Assembly (NCBI GenBank): GCA_011799875.1
Contig: CM022297.1
Location: 441,303,292 to 441,367,291 of the forward strand
Direction: 5' to 3'
Length of the DNA stretch: 64,000 nucleotides
Origin: Thinopyrum elongatum
Taxonomy: Eukaryota; Streptophyta; Magnoliopsida; Poales; Poaceae
Below, piece by piece: positions 1 through 9,512 of this stretch (its first letter is position 1; every line of letters starts with the position of its first letter). The notes under the pieces were generated by a model, which searched no databases, was not told where the DNA came from, and worked only from the letters and a program-made list of their open reading frames with translations. Position numbers and translations under genes: made by a program.

Positions 1-348
1 TGCAATCTTAAAAACTCAGAATTACATTTTTCATTGAGCTTTTTACGAAATGCGCGGATTTTCCACCATCTAGCCATGTCTTGTGTTTGGTTTGTTTTGT
101 ACTGCGAAAATCCTAAACTCGCGGAAATTAGTTTACGGGCTGAGTCGTAGGTGTAGCAAAATTCGTTCGGTAAAGTCAACGAGCGAACGTGCTGCAGCTG
201 TCCATACCGCGCGACGAGCTTCCGGCCGTTGATTCCCTGTGCAAAACAGAGTGCTATACGTGCTGATATCACGACAACATGGCAACATGCGCGTGCATCG
301 TGCAAAATCGATGCCATGCCGTATTGGAGTCCATTTCATTTGTACTAC
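1..348. other. Intergenic DNA, nothing recognised
   Basis: No coding frame, RNA gene or clear repeat was recognised. The stretch lies beyond the fold-back element that starts near 349. The missing transmembrane and kinase exons of the receptor-kinase gene at 2299-3672 (minus strand) would have to lie here or further left. I see no kinase motif in it. Confidence 0.5.
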
Positions 349-1895
349 GCAATAGCTATAGTAAGTTGATTAAATTTATAATTTGGGTAAGTCGATTTTA
401 TGAGAGGAAGAATGGTCGGATAAGGAGGAATAAAGAAGGACAACTGTCAGATCTTAATCTAAGGCGGCTGGTAGGCGCCTGTCGGCGGCCGAAATTTTGG
501 CCGATTGCCAGCCCAGCCGTCTGATTCAGCAGCTTTGGTTCGTTGGATCTGTTCCCGCAAAAGGGCACAAACGCTGCATCGTCATCCCCCTCACTCTCCG
601 CTCTTTCCTTTTTGCTTCAGTGCCGCCACCGTAGATACTTCCCCGTTCCCTTGACTTGCAGCATGGCACTCCGCTCGCCGCCTCGCTGCCACCGCTCGTC
701 ATTGTAGCACCGTCGTGCACGGGTAGCAGCATGAGCATGCACCCCAATCGCAACTTCCCTTCTCTGGATGCAGCTTCCAACGTTGCTACCGCCATTCGCC
801 GTCGCGCAGCTTGTCGCCGTGTCGGTCGCTGATAACAGCAACCCCCCTGGCGTCGTGTCGGTCGTCGGTAGCAATGGCTGTTGCTGGTTCCAGCACTTCG
901 GCTGGTCGGTTGTAGCTCTCCAATAATTGCCATGGCCGTGGCAACACGTCCGTCTCCGGTTGTAGCAGTTGTCATGGTCGGTTCCAGCAAATGGACTGCC
1001 CGGTTGCAGCACCGGTCGTCACCACGACCATCATTGAAGAAGTCGTAACCCGTGCAAAGTCACGGTTTCAACACTGGCATCTCCCAGTTGTAGCATCTGC
1101 TATGCCGGTTCAGCAAAAAAACACATCGCCGTCGGCGATGCCGTGATTGGTCGCCGCAGCAAACCCCATGCGGGTTATAGCATCTACTGGTGTCGGTTGC
1201 AGCAAAAACCTTACCGAACGACATCGCCGCCCGTGACGATGTTGTGACCGGTTGCAGCAATCGTCATGCCGGCTGAAGCATATGTTGTGGCCGGTTCTAG
1301 CAAAAAAACACAACACCGCCCAAGGCCGCCATAGTCATGCCGCGTCCGAGCATCACAAAACGCCGTTCCAGTTGTAGCACCTGTTGTGACCGGTTCTAGC
1401 ATCGGCTGATCTTTCGGTTCCAATAATCTTGTCGCCACCATCACCGCGGTCACAGCACATGACGATGCCGTCGTAGCACCGCCCGACATCGTTGCAGCTC
1501 GACACCCATGCAGGTTGCAGCTGGAAAATATGTGCCCCTTGGTTGCAGCATCGACGGCTGCCGCCGTTTTCCCTCGTCCTGCAACTTGGCAACGTCCCCG
1601 CGGCACCCCGCCAACGGCAGTGATGGCGTGGCCGTATGCAACACCACCGCTGTGCCGTTGTGGTGGTCTGGCGCACGCCTATCCCGCCGCTGCTCCCTAG
1701 CGCCACCCCCATGCGCGTGCCATGGCTGTCGTGCGCGGAGAAGAAAATGAGTAGAGATAGAGAGAAAAGAATGGGCTGAAGACGACCCCGCCAGAGGATA
1801 AGGTCGAGTGGGTTTGGAGGACCGACGCCTTTAATCTAATGACGTAGAAAATTGACTACCCAAATAAAAATTCAGGCGACTTATGCATAGTCGGT
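349..1895. mobile_element. Putative MULE-like fold-back element with long imperfect terminal inverted repeats
   Basis: The left end (about 349-415) and the reverse complement of the right end (about 1830-1895) align imperfectly. They share a TAAGT(T/C)G block, an AT-rich block, ATTTGGGTA, then GTC(G/A)ATTTT. Weaker similarity continues inward for about another 60 bp. The interior is a GC-rich degenerate minisatellite with no transposase. Long diverged inverted repeats around non-transposase DNA suggest a non-autonomous Mutator-like element. I could not find a convincing 9-bp target duplication, so the exact ends and the superfamily are uncertain. The right end is overlapped by the target duplication of the MITE at 1901-2304. 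Confidence 0.4.
600..1560. repeat. Degenerate minisatellite built on a GGTTGCAGCA motif
   Basis: The motif (C)GGTTGCAGCA and variants (GGTTGTAGCA, GGTTCCAGCA, GGTTCTAGCA) recur more than 20 times at irregular 25-65 bp spacing, for example near 870, 960, 1001, 1197, 1247, 1300 and 1390. The repeat leaves long open frames in several phases on both strands. Those frames encode cysteine- and arginine-rich strings with no domain, so none was called a gene. Confidence 0.6.
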
Positions 1896-1900
1896 TGCAT

Positions 1901-2304
1901 ATGGGGAAATACCCTTTGGTTCCTAGGTGTATATACACCTCATATGGGAATTTTTTTGATAATTAAATAAAAATTTAAAAAGTTTGAAAGTTTTTTGCAA
2001 TAAACTTGACTTTTTTTGCACTAGTATATAAATTTTCACGAATAAAAAATCAGCGTTGACTTCAGGGGAAAAAAGAAATTTATTTGTTATTATAGGTCAC
2101 TATTCATGCTATTTTGACCAAAAGTTTTGTCTATTTTGAAAAGAAGTCAATGAAATTTTTTCATTTTGTGAAATATTTTTACCAGTACAATAAAAGATCA
2201 AGTTTATTTCAAAAATATTTTCAGAATTTTCTGACATTTTATTTAATTATTAAATTATTTTTCTATATAGGATATATATACACCCCTGGACCAAAAGTTC
2301 ACCT
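1901..2304. mobile_element. 404-bp MITE, Mutator-type (9-bp target duplication)
   Basis: Terminal inverted repeats: the left end carries TTTGGTTCCTAGGTGTATA, and the right end read backwards carries TTTTGGTCCAGGGGTGTATA. The interior is AT-rich and non-coding. It is flanked by CGGTTGCAT (1892-1900) and CGGTTGCCT (2305-2313), a 9-bp direct repeat with one mismatch, which is the length Mutator-like elements make. A relative with the same TIR core and a perfect 9-bp duplication sits at 41969-42356, which supports the boundaries. It lies immediately after the first exon of the receptor-kinase gene, and that gene's in-frame stop (2299-2301) lies inside the MITE. Confidence 0.65.
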
Positions 2305-3672
2305 CGGTTGCCTTCGTACTATACCTCTGGAAGCAGCAGCGACGGCAACCCGGAGGTAGAGCGTCTCCCCGTTGACGGCCATGCGCCCGCCGATCATCTG
2401 CGTGTCGACGAGGTCCCCGACCCAGACGAGGCACCGGCTCACTTCCCCCTTGGCACTGCTGCTTTGCAGGTCGGCGTACGCGTAAGCCACGCACGAGCAG
2501 TTCGCCGCGCACCTCGCCGCGCACTCCTCCGCGCTCCGGTTTCCGCCCTCCAGCAAGAACTTGTTCGGCACCTTCATGCTCGGCATCCGCAGGAAAACTT
2601 CCCCATCCAAGACGCCGCACGGTGGCAGCGCCTCCTTCCGCCGGCAGCCCTGATCGAACCTGCCGTCGCTCCACTCCGCCGCTTTCGCCGGCTCGAAGCC
2701 GTCGAGGCACCTGCACGCCGCTGCCATGACGTCGCAGTACCCGTACGCGCCGCAGTAGCCGTACCGGCTGCACCCGCTGGACCCTGGCCACGACTCGAGC
2801 GTTGCCCAGGCCGACGCGGTGCCGTTCCAGCTGAAGACCTGGAACTCGCCGGAGCTGGTGACTACGTACCGAGTGGGCGAGGCGCCGTCGGAGACAGTGA
2901 AGGCCGTGGAGATCTCCTCGGTGGTGTCGACAACCGCCGTGTAGATGACGGTGCCAGCACCGATGTAGTTGGTGGTGACGGCGATCCCCGTCCACACGGG
3001 AGAGCGCCAGTAGGGGCGCGTCCCGTTCCACAGGAGCAGCTGGATGTACGTACCGGGGTCCACGCCGTAGGAGAAGCTTCCCGGCGCCGGGTCGCCGGGG
3101 GACTTCCACGACACGAAGATGTCACCCCGCAGCGTCCGGTGGCTCATCCGGACCTTCATGCCCGGGACGAGGGTGTCCGTCGGGTGGTCGAAGCTCTGCC
3201 ACAGCGCGGTCCCGTTCGGCGACCGGACGACTAGGTTGCCGTCGTTCTTAAGCACGGCGGACGAGGACGAGCTACCCACGGAGGGCACGCCGGATGTCCA
3301 AAGAACGCCGCCGTCGGCGTCGGACAGGACGAGGGTGGAGTCGTTGGCCAGCGCGAGCGCCGGGGCCGGGCCGGAGGAGGAGGAAGTACGGTTGGCGAAG
3401 ATTGGTGTTTCCCGGTTGGCCACCCACACGACGGTGGGGCGGCCGGGGATGTTGTTGTACCATATGCCGAGGTACTGCCTGGCCGGGGTGGCATCGTCCG
3501 GGACGAAGAAGCCCAGAGCGAAGGCGCCGCCGTCGGACACGACGGACTTCCCGAGCAAGAGCAGCTCGCCGACGGCCAGCTGGTCGCCGGCCGGCGCGCA
3601 GGGACGCGGCAACAGGAGGCAGACGACGGCGACGGCCGCGATGGTGCCGGTGGCGGAACGTGATAGATCCAT
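2299..3672 (-). CDS. G-type lectin S-receptor-like Ser/Thr kinase, ectodomain exon only (partial gene)
   Basis: Reading on the minus strand from ATG 3672, the protein has a hydrophobic signal peptide (about residues 1-28, ending near CAPAGDQL), a bulb-type lectin domain (about 35-160, with YLGIWYN and VVWVANRETP), an S-locus glycoprotein region with LWQSFDHPTDT and the WTG motif, an EGF-like cysteine cluster (CSRYGYCGAYGYC, CRCLDGF), and a PAN domain (CAARCAANCSCVAYAYADL) ending in LYLRVA. This is the usual first exon of SRK-like receptors, which sense ligands at the plasma membrane. An upstream in-frame TTG is not a credible start, so ATG 3672 was chosen. An AG|GTATAG donor sits at 2325/2324, where the exon normally ends. 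The open frame then runs into a MITE and stops at 2299. No transmembrane or kinase exon occurs in the remaining 2.3 kb, so the gene is either truncated or resumes outside the window. Several N-glycosylation sites (NRT, NGT, NCS) remain. Confidence 0.8.
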   Translation of the reverse strand: MDLSRSATGTIAAVAVVCLLLPRPCAPAGDQLAVGELLLLGKSVVSDGGAFALGFFVPDDATPARQYLGIWYNNIPGRPTVVWVANRETPIFANRTSSSSGPAPALALANDSTLVLSDADGGVLWTSGVPSVGSSSSSAVLKNDGNLVVRSPNGTALWQSFDHPTDTLVPGMKVRMSHRTLRGDIFVSWKSPGDPAPGSFSYGVDPGTYIQLLLWNGTRPYWRSPVWTGIAVTTNYIGAGTVIYTAVVDTTEEISTAFTVSDGASPTRYVVTSSGEFQVFSWNGTASAWATLESWPGSSGCSRYGYCGAYGYCDVMAAACRCLDGFEPAKAAEWSDGRFDQGCRRKEALPPCGVLDGEVFLRMPSMKVPNKFLLEGGNRSAEECAARCAANCSCVAYAYADLQSSSAKGEVSRCLVWVGDLVDTQMIGGRMAVNGETLYLRVAVAAASRGIVRRQPR

Positions 3673-4075
3673 ATCTATCGACCAAGGCGCATGCAAGCTG
3701 CAATGACTTGGTCTCCTGGTGGCAAAAACATGAGTCGCGGTGGATGCCGTGCGGAACTGCGGATGGCGCCCTGTTGTGGTCGCGCTTTAGTCCAGTCCAC
3801 TGGTTGTTAATTAGCGGGCGCGACACGCACAGAAATTTCTAACCGTCCAATCGTCTGAGCTCCAACTTTTCCAGAGACTCTGGATGCTGAAAACTAGTCT
3901 AACCAAATGTCAAGGTGCTAGCTAGTTTTTCTCCATATCTCTCTACTAAATGTTTTTTTTTGCGGGCTCTCTCTACTAAATGTTAACTAGACTTTCTAGA
4001 TGGTACTAGCACATCCTAGTCTTCTTTTTCATACTACTATATTCAAGATCTTATATTGCTATGTCCTATTTACTA
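3673..4075. other. Upstream flank of the receptor-kinase exon
   Basis: About 400 bp between the receptor-kinase start and the Stowaway MITE. It would hold the 5' UTR and promoter of the minus-strand gene. I see no convincing TATA box or other specific site. A short direct repeat of CTCTCTACTAAATGTT with variation lies near 3940-3985. Confidence 0.4.
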
Positions 4076-4124
4076 CTCCATCCGTCCAGAATTACACACG
4101 TCTAGATTCTAGATACATTCAATG
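4076..4124. mobile_element. Stowaway-like MITE, left part (split by CACTA-1)
   Basis: The sequence starts CTCCATCCGTCCAGAATTAC after a TA dinucleotide (4074-4075). The other half is 41677-41710, ending in a sequence whose reverse complement starts CTCCCCCTTCGTCTCGAATTAC, followed by TA (41711-41712). Joined, the two parts give a Stowaway/Mariner-type MITE of about 80 bp with TA target duplication, comparable to the intact one at 43881-43961. Confidence 0.65.
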
Positions 4125-4640
4125 CACTACCAGAAAAACTGGCGATGCCGACGGCCCCCCTCGGCATAGATAGGTGTATCCCGACGGCCCACCTAAAGCC
4201 GTCGGTGTAGATAAGCCGTCGGCATATATCTATCTATGCCGACGGGGGCCGTCGGCATAAGTCGGCCGTCGGCATCGCAAGAAATATGCCTACGGTTGCC
4301 GTCGGCATAGATCGGCTGTCGGCATACCATGTGGGCCCGGCTACCCGGGCGGCGACGGCGGTTTGACGGCGTGACGCCTACGCCGACGGGCTAACGGTGG
4401 CCGTCGGCATAGGTATGCGCACGTCATCGATTCTCGTCGTCTGCCACGTCATCGATCCGAGCCGCTCGCCGGTCCGTGGGGTGGCATATCTATGCCGACG
4501 GTCTTGCCGTCGGCATAGGCCTGGCCCATGGCCTTTGCCACGTCATCGATCCGCGCCCTACGCCACGTCATCGATCCATGGCTCTACCGTTCCGTGGCGG
4601 TAGCTATGCCGACGGCATTGCCGTAGGCATAGATTTCTAA
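4125..4640. repeat. CACTA-1 left TIR and subterminal repeats
   Basis: Direct and inverted copies of a 12-bp core, CTATGCCGACGG and its complement CCGTCGGCATAG, occur about 15 times, often as short palindromic pairs (for example 4226-4265 and 4485-4520). In En/Spm elements such arrays are bound by the TnpA-type protein during transposition. The matching array inside the right end is at 41160-41660. Confidence 0.8.
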
Positions 4641-4759
4641 TAATATTTTAATATTTTATTTATTTTCTCTTTTTCCTTTTTATTTTTTTCCAAAACTAAT
4701 TTGATTAACTTAAATGTGCCTTATGTACAGAAAACATATCTTGATTATATATATATCGA

Positions 4760-7700
4760 TTGCCCCCCCACACGGGCCTTGCTTCCGTCGTGTCACGGAG
4801 AGGGGAGACGGGACAGGGTACCCGAGGCGTAGCAATGCCGCCAGGTGTTGCGGTGGGCCCTCCTACGCTTGTGGAAGCGTGGTGGCCACGCCTCCGGGGT
4901 GTGCCCCCCCTCACGGGCGTCGTTGCCGCCGTGTCCCGGAGGGGGGAAACGGCCACGTCGGGCCGACACGGAGGGAATCTTGGGGTGGGTTGGGCCGGGA
5001 CGGTGTTGGGAGGTGTAGCTATGGGCTGGGCTATGACAACCACGTGAAAAGGTCCACCGGTCAAACCCCGTCCTACGAAAGTAAAAGGGCTAGATCCGGC
5101 GGTGGTTTGTGTCAGGGTTAGACGGGACGGGGTACCTGGGGGGTAGCAATGCCACCAGGTGTTGCGGTGGGCCCTCCTACGCTTGTGGAAGCATGGTGGC
5201 AGGCGCAGGCACCCGACATGCGGCTCCGGGGTGTGCCCTCCCTCACGGGCGTCGCTGCCGCCGTGTCCCGGAGGGGGGAAACGGACACATCGGGCCGACA
5301 CGAAGGGAATCTTGGTTATTCACAACAAAAATGTGCCTTATCTAAACAAAAAAAAACATACCCCAATGGTATATCGATTGGCCCCCTCACGGACGTCGCT
5401 GCCGCCGTGTCACGGAGGAGGGAAACGGTCGACACGGAGGGAATCTGTTTAGAGGGGGAATCGGGGTGTAGCTATGCCACCGAAACATCGCACGGGTCGT
5501 GATGCATGTGTGAAAGTGTCGTGGCATGCGTAGACGCCCGTCTTGGGGCTCCGTGGTGTGCCCCCCCTCCACGGAAGGCAGTGCCGCCGTCACTTGGAGG
5601 GGGGATGGTGCGGGTGCGGTGGAACCGGAGGGAATCTAGTGTTGGGTTGGGTCCAGACCGTGTTCGACGATGTTGCTATGGGCTGACCTATCGCAACCAG
5701 GTGGAAGAGTCCACCGGTCAAAGCCCGTCCGGCGAAAGTCAAAGGGCTAGATCTACTGGTGTACGAGTTAACATGGGATTCGGGGTGGCCTTCGGGGTGT
5801 AGCTATGCCACCGAAACATGGACGGGTCGTGATGCATGTGTGAAAGTGTGGTGGCATGCGTAGACGGCCCGTCTTGGTTCCGTGGTGTGGCCCCCCCTCC
5901 CACGGAAGGCATGCCGCCAGTCACTTGGAGGGGGTGGTGCGGGTGTGGTGGAACCGAGGAATCTAGTGTTGGGTTGGGTCCAACCGTTGTTCGGGGATGT
6001 TGCTATGGGCTGACCTATCGCAACCAGGTGGAAAGAGTCCACCGTCAAAGCCCGTCCGCGAAAGTCAAAGGGCTAGATCTACTGGTCAACTGGTATCGGG
6101 GTGGCCTTCGGTGTAGCTATGCCACCGAAACTCGCACGGGTCCCGTGCATGTGTGAAAGTGTTCTGGTGCGCTAGACGCCGTCTTGGGGCTCCATGGTGT
6201 GGCCCCCCCTCCACGGAAGGCAGTGGCCGCCATACTTGGAGGGGGGATGGTGCGGGTTTGGAACCAGAGGGAATCTAGTGTTGGGTTGGGCCCAGACCGT
6301 GTTTCGATTTGTTCTAGTGTCTGACCTATCGCAACCAGTGGAAGAGTCCACCGGTCAAAAGCCCGTCGGCGAAAGTCAAAGGGCTAGATCTACTGGTCAA
6401 CTGGGATTCGGGGTGGCCTTCGGTGTAGCTATGCCACCGAAACATCGCAGGGTCCTGATGCATGTGTGAAAGTTTTCGGCATGCGTAGACGCCCGTCTTG
6501 GGGCTCCGTGGTGTGGCCCCCCCTCCACTGAAGGCATTGCCGCCATCACTTGGAGGGGGATGGTGGCGGTGTGCGGTGTAACCGGAGGGAATCTAGTGTT
6601 GGTTGGTCCAAACCGTGTTCGGGATGTTGCTATGGGCTGACCTATCGCAACCAGGTGGAAGAGTCCACGGTCAAAGCCCATTCCGCGAAAGTCAAAGGCA
6701 AGATCTACTGGTCAACGGGATTCGGGGTGGCCTTCCGGGTGTTAGCTATGCAACCGAAACATCGCACGGGTCCCGATGCATGTGTGAAAGTTTTCGGCAT
6801 GCGTAGACCCCGTCTTGGGGCTCCGTGGTGTGGCCCCCCCTCCACGGAAGGCAAGTGCCGCCGTCACTTGGAGGGCGGATGGTGCGGGTGCGGTGAACCG
6901 AGGGAATCTATTGTTGGTGCTTGGGTATGTTCGGGGAGGATGGAGGGGTGGGTGAGTAAATCGGGGTATGTGATATCGGTGAAGGGGGGTGACGGGTGTT
7001 GTGGACCTGATGTAGGGGTGTGCGGGCGGTGTGGGCACGGTGAAGGATGGGTGTTCGGGGGATGTTGCTATGGAGCTGACCTATCGCAACAGGTGGAAGA
7101 GTCCACCGGTCAAAGCCCGTCCGCGAAAGTCAAGGGCTAGATCTACTGGTCAACTGGGATTCGGGGTGGGCCTTCCGGGTGTAGCTATGCAACCGAAACA
7201 TCGCACGGGTCCCGATGCATGTGTGAAGTGTTCTAGCATCGTAGACGCCCGTCTTGGGGCTCCGTGGTGTGGCCTCCCCTCCACGGAAGGCAGTGCCGCC
7301 AGTCACTTGGAGGGGGGATGTGCAGGGTGCGGTGGAACCGGAGGGAATCTAGTGTGTTGTGGGTCCAGACCGTGTTCGGGGATGTTTGATGGGCTGACCT
7401 ATCGCAACCAGGTGGAAGAGTCCACCGTTCAAACCCGTCCGGCGAAAGTCAAAGGGCTAGATCTACTGGTCAACTGGGATTCGGGTGCCTTCCGGGTTAG
7501 CTATGCCACCGAAACATCGCACGGTTCCTGATGCATGTGTGAAAGTGTTCTGGCATGCGTAGACGACCCGCCTTGGGGCTCCGTGGTGTGGCCCCCCTCC
7601 ACGGAAGCAGTGCCCGCCATCACTTGGAGGGCGGATGGTGCGGGTGCGGTGTAACCGGAGGGAATCTAGTGTTGGTGTTGGGTCCAAACCGTGTTCGGGA

Positions 7701-9060
7701 CGGGATGTTGCTATGGGCTGACCTATCGCAACCAGGTGGAAAGTCCACCGTCAAGCCCAATCCGGCGAAAGTCAAAGGGCAGATCTACTGGTACTGGGAT
7801 TCGGGGGTGGCCTTCGGGTGTAGCTATGCCAACCGAAACATCGCACGGGTCGATGCATGTGTGAAAGTGTTTGGCATGCGTAACGCCCGTCTTGGGGCTC
7901 CGTGGTGTGGCCCCCCCTCCACGGAAGGCAGTGCCGCCGTCACTTTGGAGGGGGATGGTGCGGGTGCGGTGGAACCGGAGGGATCTAGTGTTGGGTGGGT
8001 CCAGACCGTGTTCGGGGATGTTGCTATGGGCTGACCTATCGCAACAGGTGGAAGAGTCCACCGGTCAAAGCCCGTCCGCGAAAGTCAAAGGGCTAGATCT
8101 AATACTGGTCAACTGGATTCGGGGTGGCCTTCCGGTGTAGCTATGCCAACCGAAACATCGCACGGGTCCCGATGCATGTGTGAAGTGTGTTCTGCATGCG
8201 TAGACGCCCGTCTTGGGGCTCGTGGTGTGGCCCCCCTCCACGGAAGGCAGTGCCCGCCGTCACTTGGAGAGGGGATGGTGCAGGGTCGGTGGAACCGGAG
8301 GGAATCTAGTGTTGGTTGGGTCCAGACCGTGTTCGGGGATGTTGCTATGGGCGACCTATCGCAACCAGTGGAAGAAGTCCAGCCGTCAAAGCCGTCCGGC
8401 GAAAGTCAAGGGCTAGATCTACTGGTCAACTGGGATTCGGGGTGGCCTTCCGGTGTAGCTATGCCACCGAAACCATCGCACGTCCGATCAGTGTGAAGTG
8501 TTCTGGCATGCGTGACGCCCGTCTTGGGGCTCCGTGGTGGCCCCCTCCCCTCCACGGAAGGAGTGCCGCATCACTTGGGAGGGGGATGGTGCGGTGCGGT
8601 GGAACCGGAGGGAATCTAGTGTTGTGTTGGGTCCAGACCGTGTTTCGGGATTTGCTATGGGGCTGACCTATCGCAACAGGTGGAAGAGTTCCACCGTTCA
8701 AAAAGCCCGTCCGGCGAAAGTCAAAGGGCTAGATCTACTGGTCAACTGGGATTCGGGGTGGCCTTCCGGGTGTAGCTATGCCACCAAAACATCGCACGGG
8801 TCCCGATGCATGTGTGAAAGTGTTCTGGCATGCGTAGACGCCCGTCTTGGGGCTCCGTGGTGTGGCCCCCCCTCCAGGGCTAGATCCGGTGGTCGTCTGT
8901 GTTAGGGTTAGACGGGACGGGGTACCTGGGGGGTAGCAATGCCGCCAGGTGTCGTGGTGGGCCCTCCTACGCTTGTGGAAGCGTGGTGGCAGGCGCAGGC
9001 GCCCGGCACGCTGCTCCGGGGTGTGCCCCCCCTCACGGGCGTCGTTGCCGCCGTGACGGG
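4760..9060. repeat. Tandem array inside CACTA-1, unit about 316 bp, roughly 13 copies
   Basis: The landmark GTAGCTATGCCA (or a close variant) recurs near 5468, 5799, 6113, 6425, 6741, 7181, 7497, 7820, 8137, 8455 and 8772, giving a spacing of 312-331 bp with one 440-bp exception. Two or three more divergent units precede these (4760-5460). Other landmarks per unit are GGCTGACCTATCGCAACC and GGTCAACTGGGATTCGGGG. Copies between about 5880 and 8720 differ mostly by single-base gains and losses in G or C runs. The array leaves open frames on both strands (encoding MCESV..., ATETSHGS and similar) that are repeat by-products. No function is known to me. Confidence 0.8.
6914..7050. other. G-rich, C-poor insert in one array unit
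   Basis: This unit is about 120 bp longer than its neighbours. The extra stretch is nearly devoid of C on the plus strand, consists of short G-run words (GGGGTG, GGTGGG, GTGGG), and matches nothing else in the window. It may be a real insertion or a consensus error. Confidence 0.5.
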
Positions 9061-9149
9061 CATCGCACCGGGTCCCGTACACACTGTAAACTTCTAAAAA
9101 ACTAAAAAAATAATAATTGATTTTATAAAAAACACCGGCATCCATCATG

Positions 9150-9239
9150 GAAAATGGACTATCACCGTGAAACCTTCTGTGCCCGGGCACCAGGCCGGCT
9201 GCGCGGGCACTGAAAGTTTCACGGTAATTGTCCGTTTTC
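9150..9239. repeat. Strong hairpin / small fold-back element
   Basis: The arm AATGGACTATCACCGTGAAAC ... GTGCCCGGGC pairs with GCGCGGGCAC ... GTTTCACGGTAATTGTCCGTT around a short GC loop, so about 40 nt can pair on each side. A second copy lies at 11906-11995 in the duplicated segment. It could be a tiny MITE or a source of small RNA. No TA or longer target duplication was evident. Confidence 0.55.
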
Positions 9240-9360
9240 TTCATAGAATTCTAATGAATACTGGAGCAGATAACGTATGGATTAGTGAACTATTTAAACA
9301 GGTCAAATTGCTTGTCCCTAGGTGAGGTGGGACTATTTAAAAAAAAAAGTGGTTGCCATC

Positions 9361-9512
9361 TATGCCTACGGCCTTGCCGTCGGCATAGGCCTCCTATCTA
9401 TGCCGACAGCCTGGCCGTCGGCATATGCCTCTTATCCACTCGCCGGCCCTGTCCCTAGCAGGTGGGGACCAAACCTATGCCGACGGTGTGGCGGTCGGCA
9501 TAGGGCCACCCT
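9361..9512. repeat. Internal cluster of CACTA-1 subterminal motifs
   Basis: Palindromic TATGCC(T/G)ACGGC / GCCGTCGGCATA pairs of the type found at the element ends lie here, 5 kb inside the left end and just before the GC-rich leader of the transposase gene. The second copy is at 12117-12268. The position suggests the ~316-bp array was inserted into, or expanded within, the original subterminal region. Confidence 0.6.

Noticed and set aside
2308..3234. 308-codon plus-strand ORF overlapping the receptor-kinase exon
   Set aside because: It is antisense to a well-supported exon in GC-rich DNA and shows no domain; a by-product of the codon bias of the true gene.
5109..8905. Many 60-200-codon ORFs on both strands
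   Set aside because: They all lie in the ~316-bp tandem array, repeat the same peptides with frame jumps, and match no domain.
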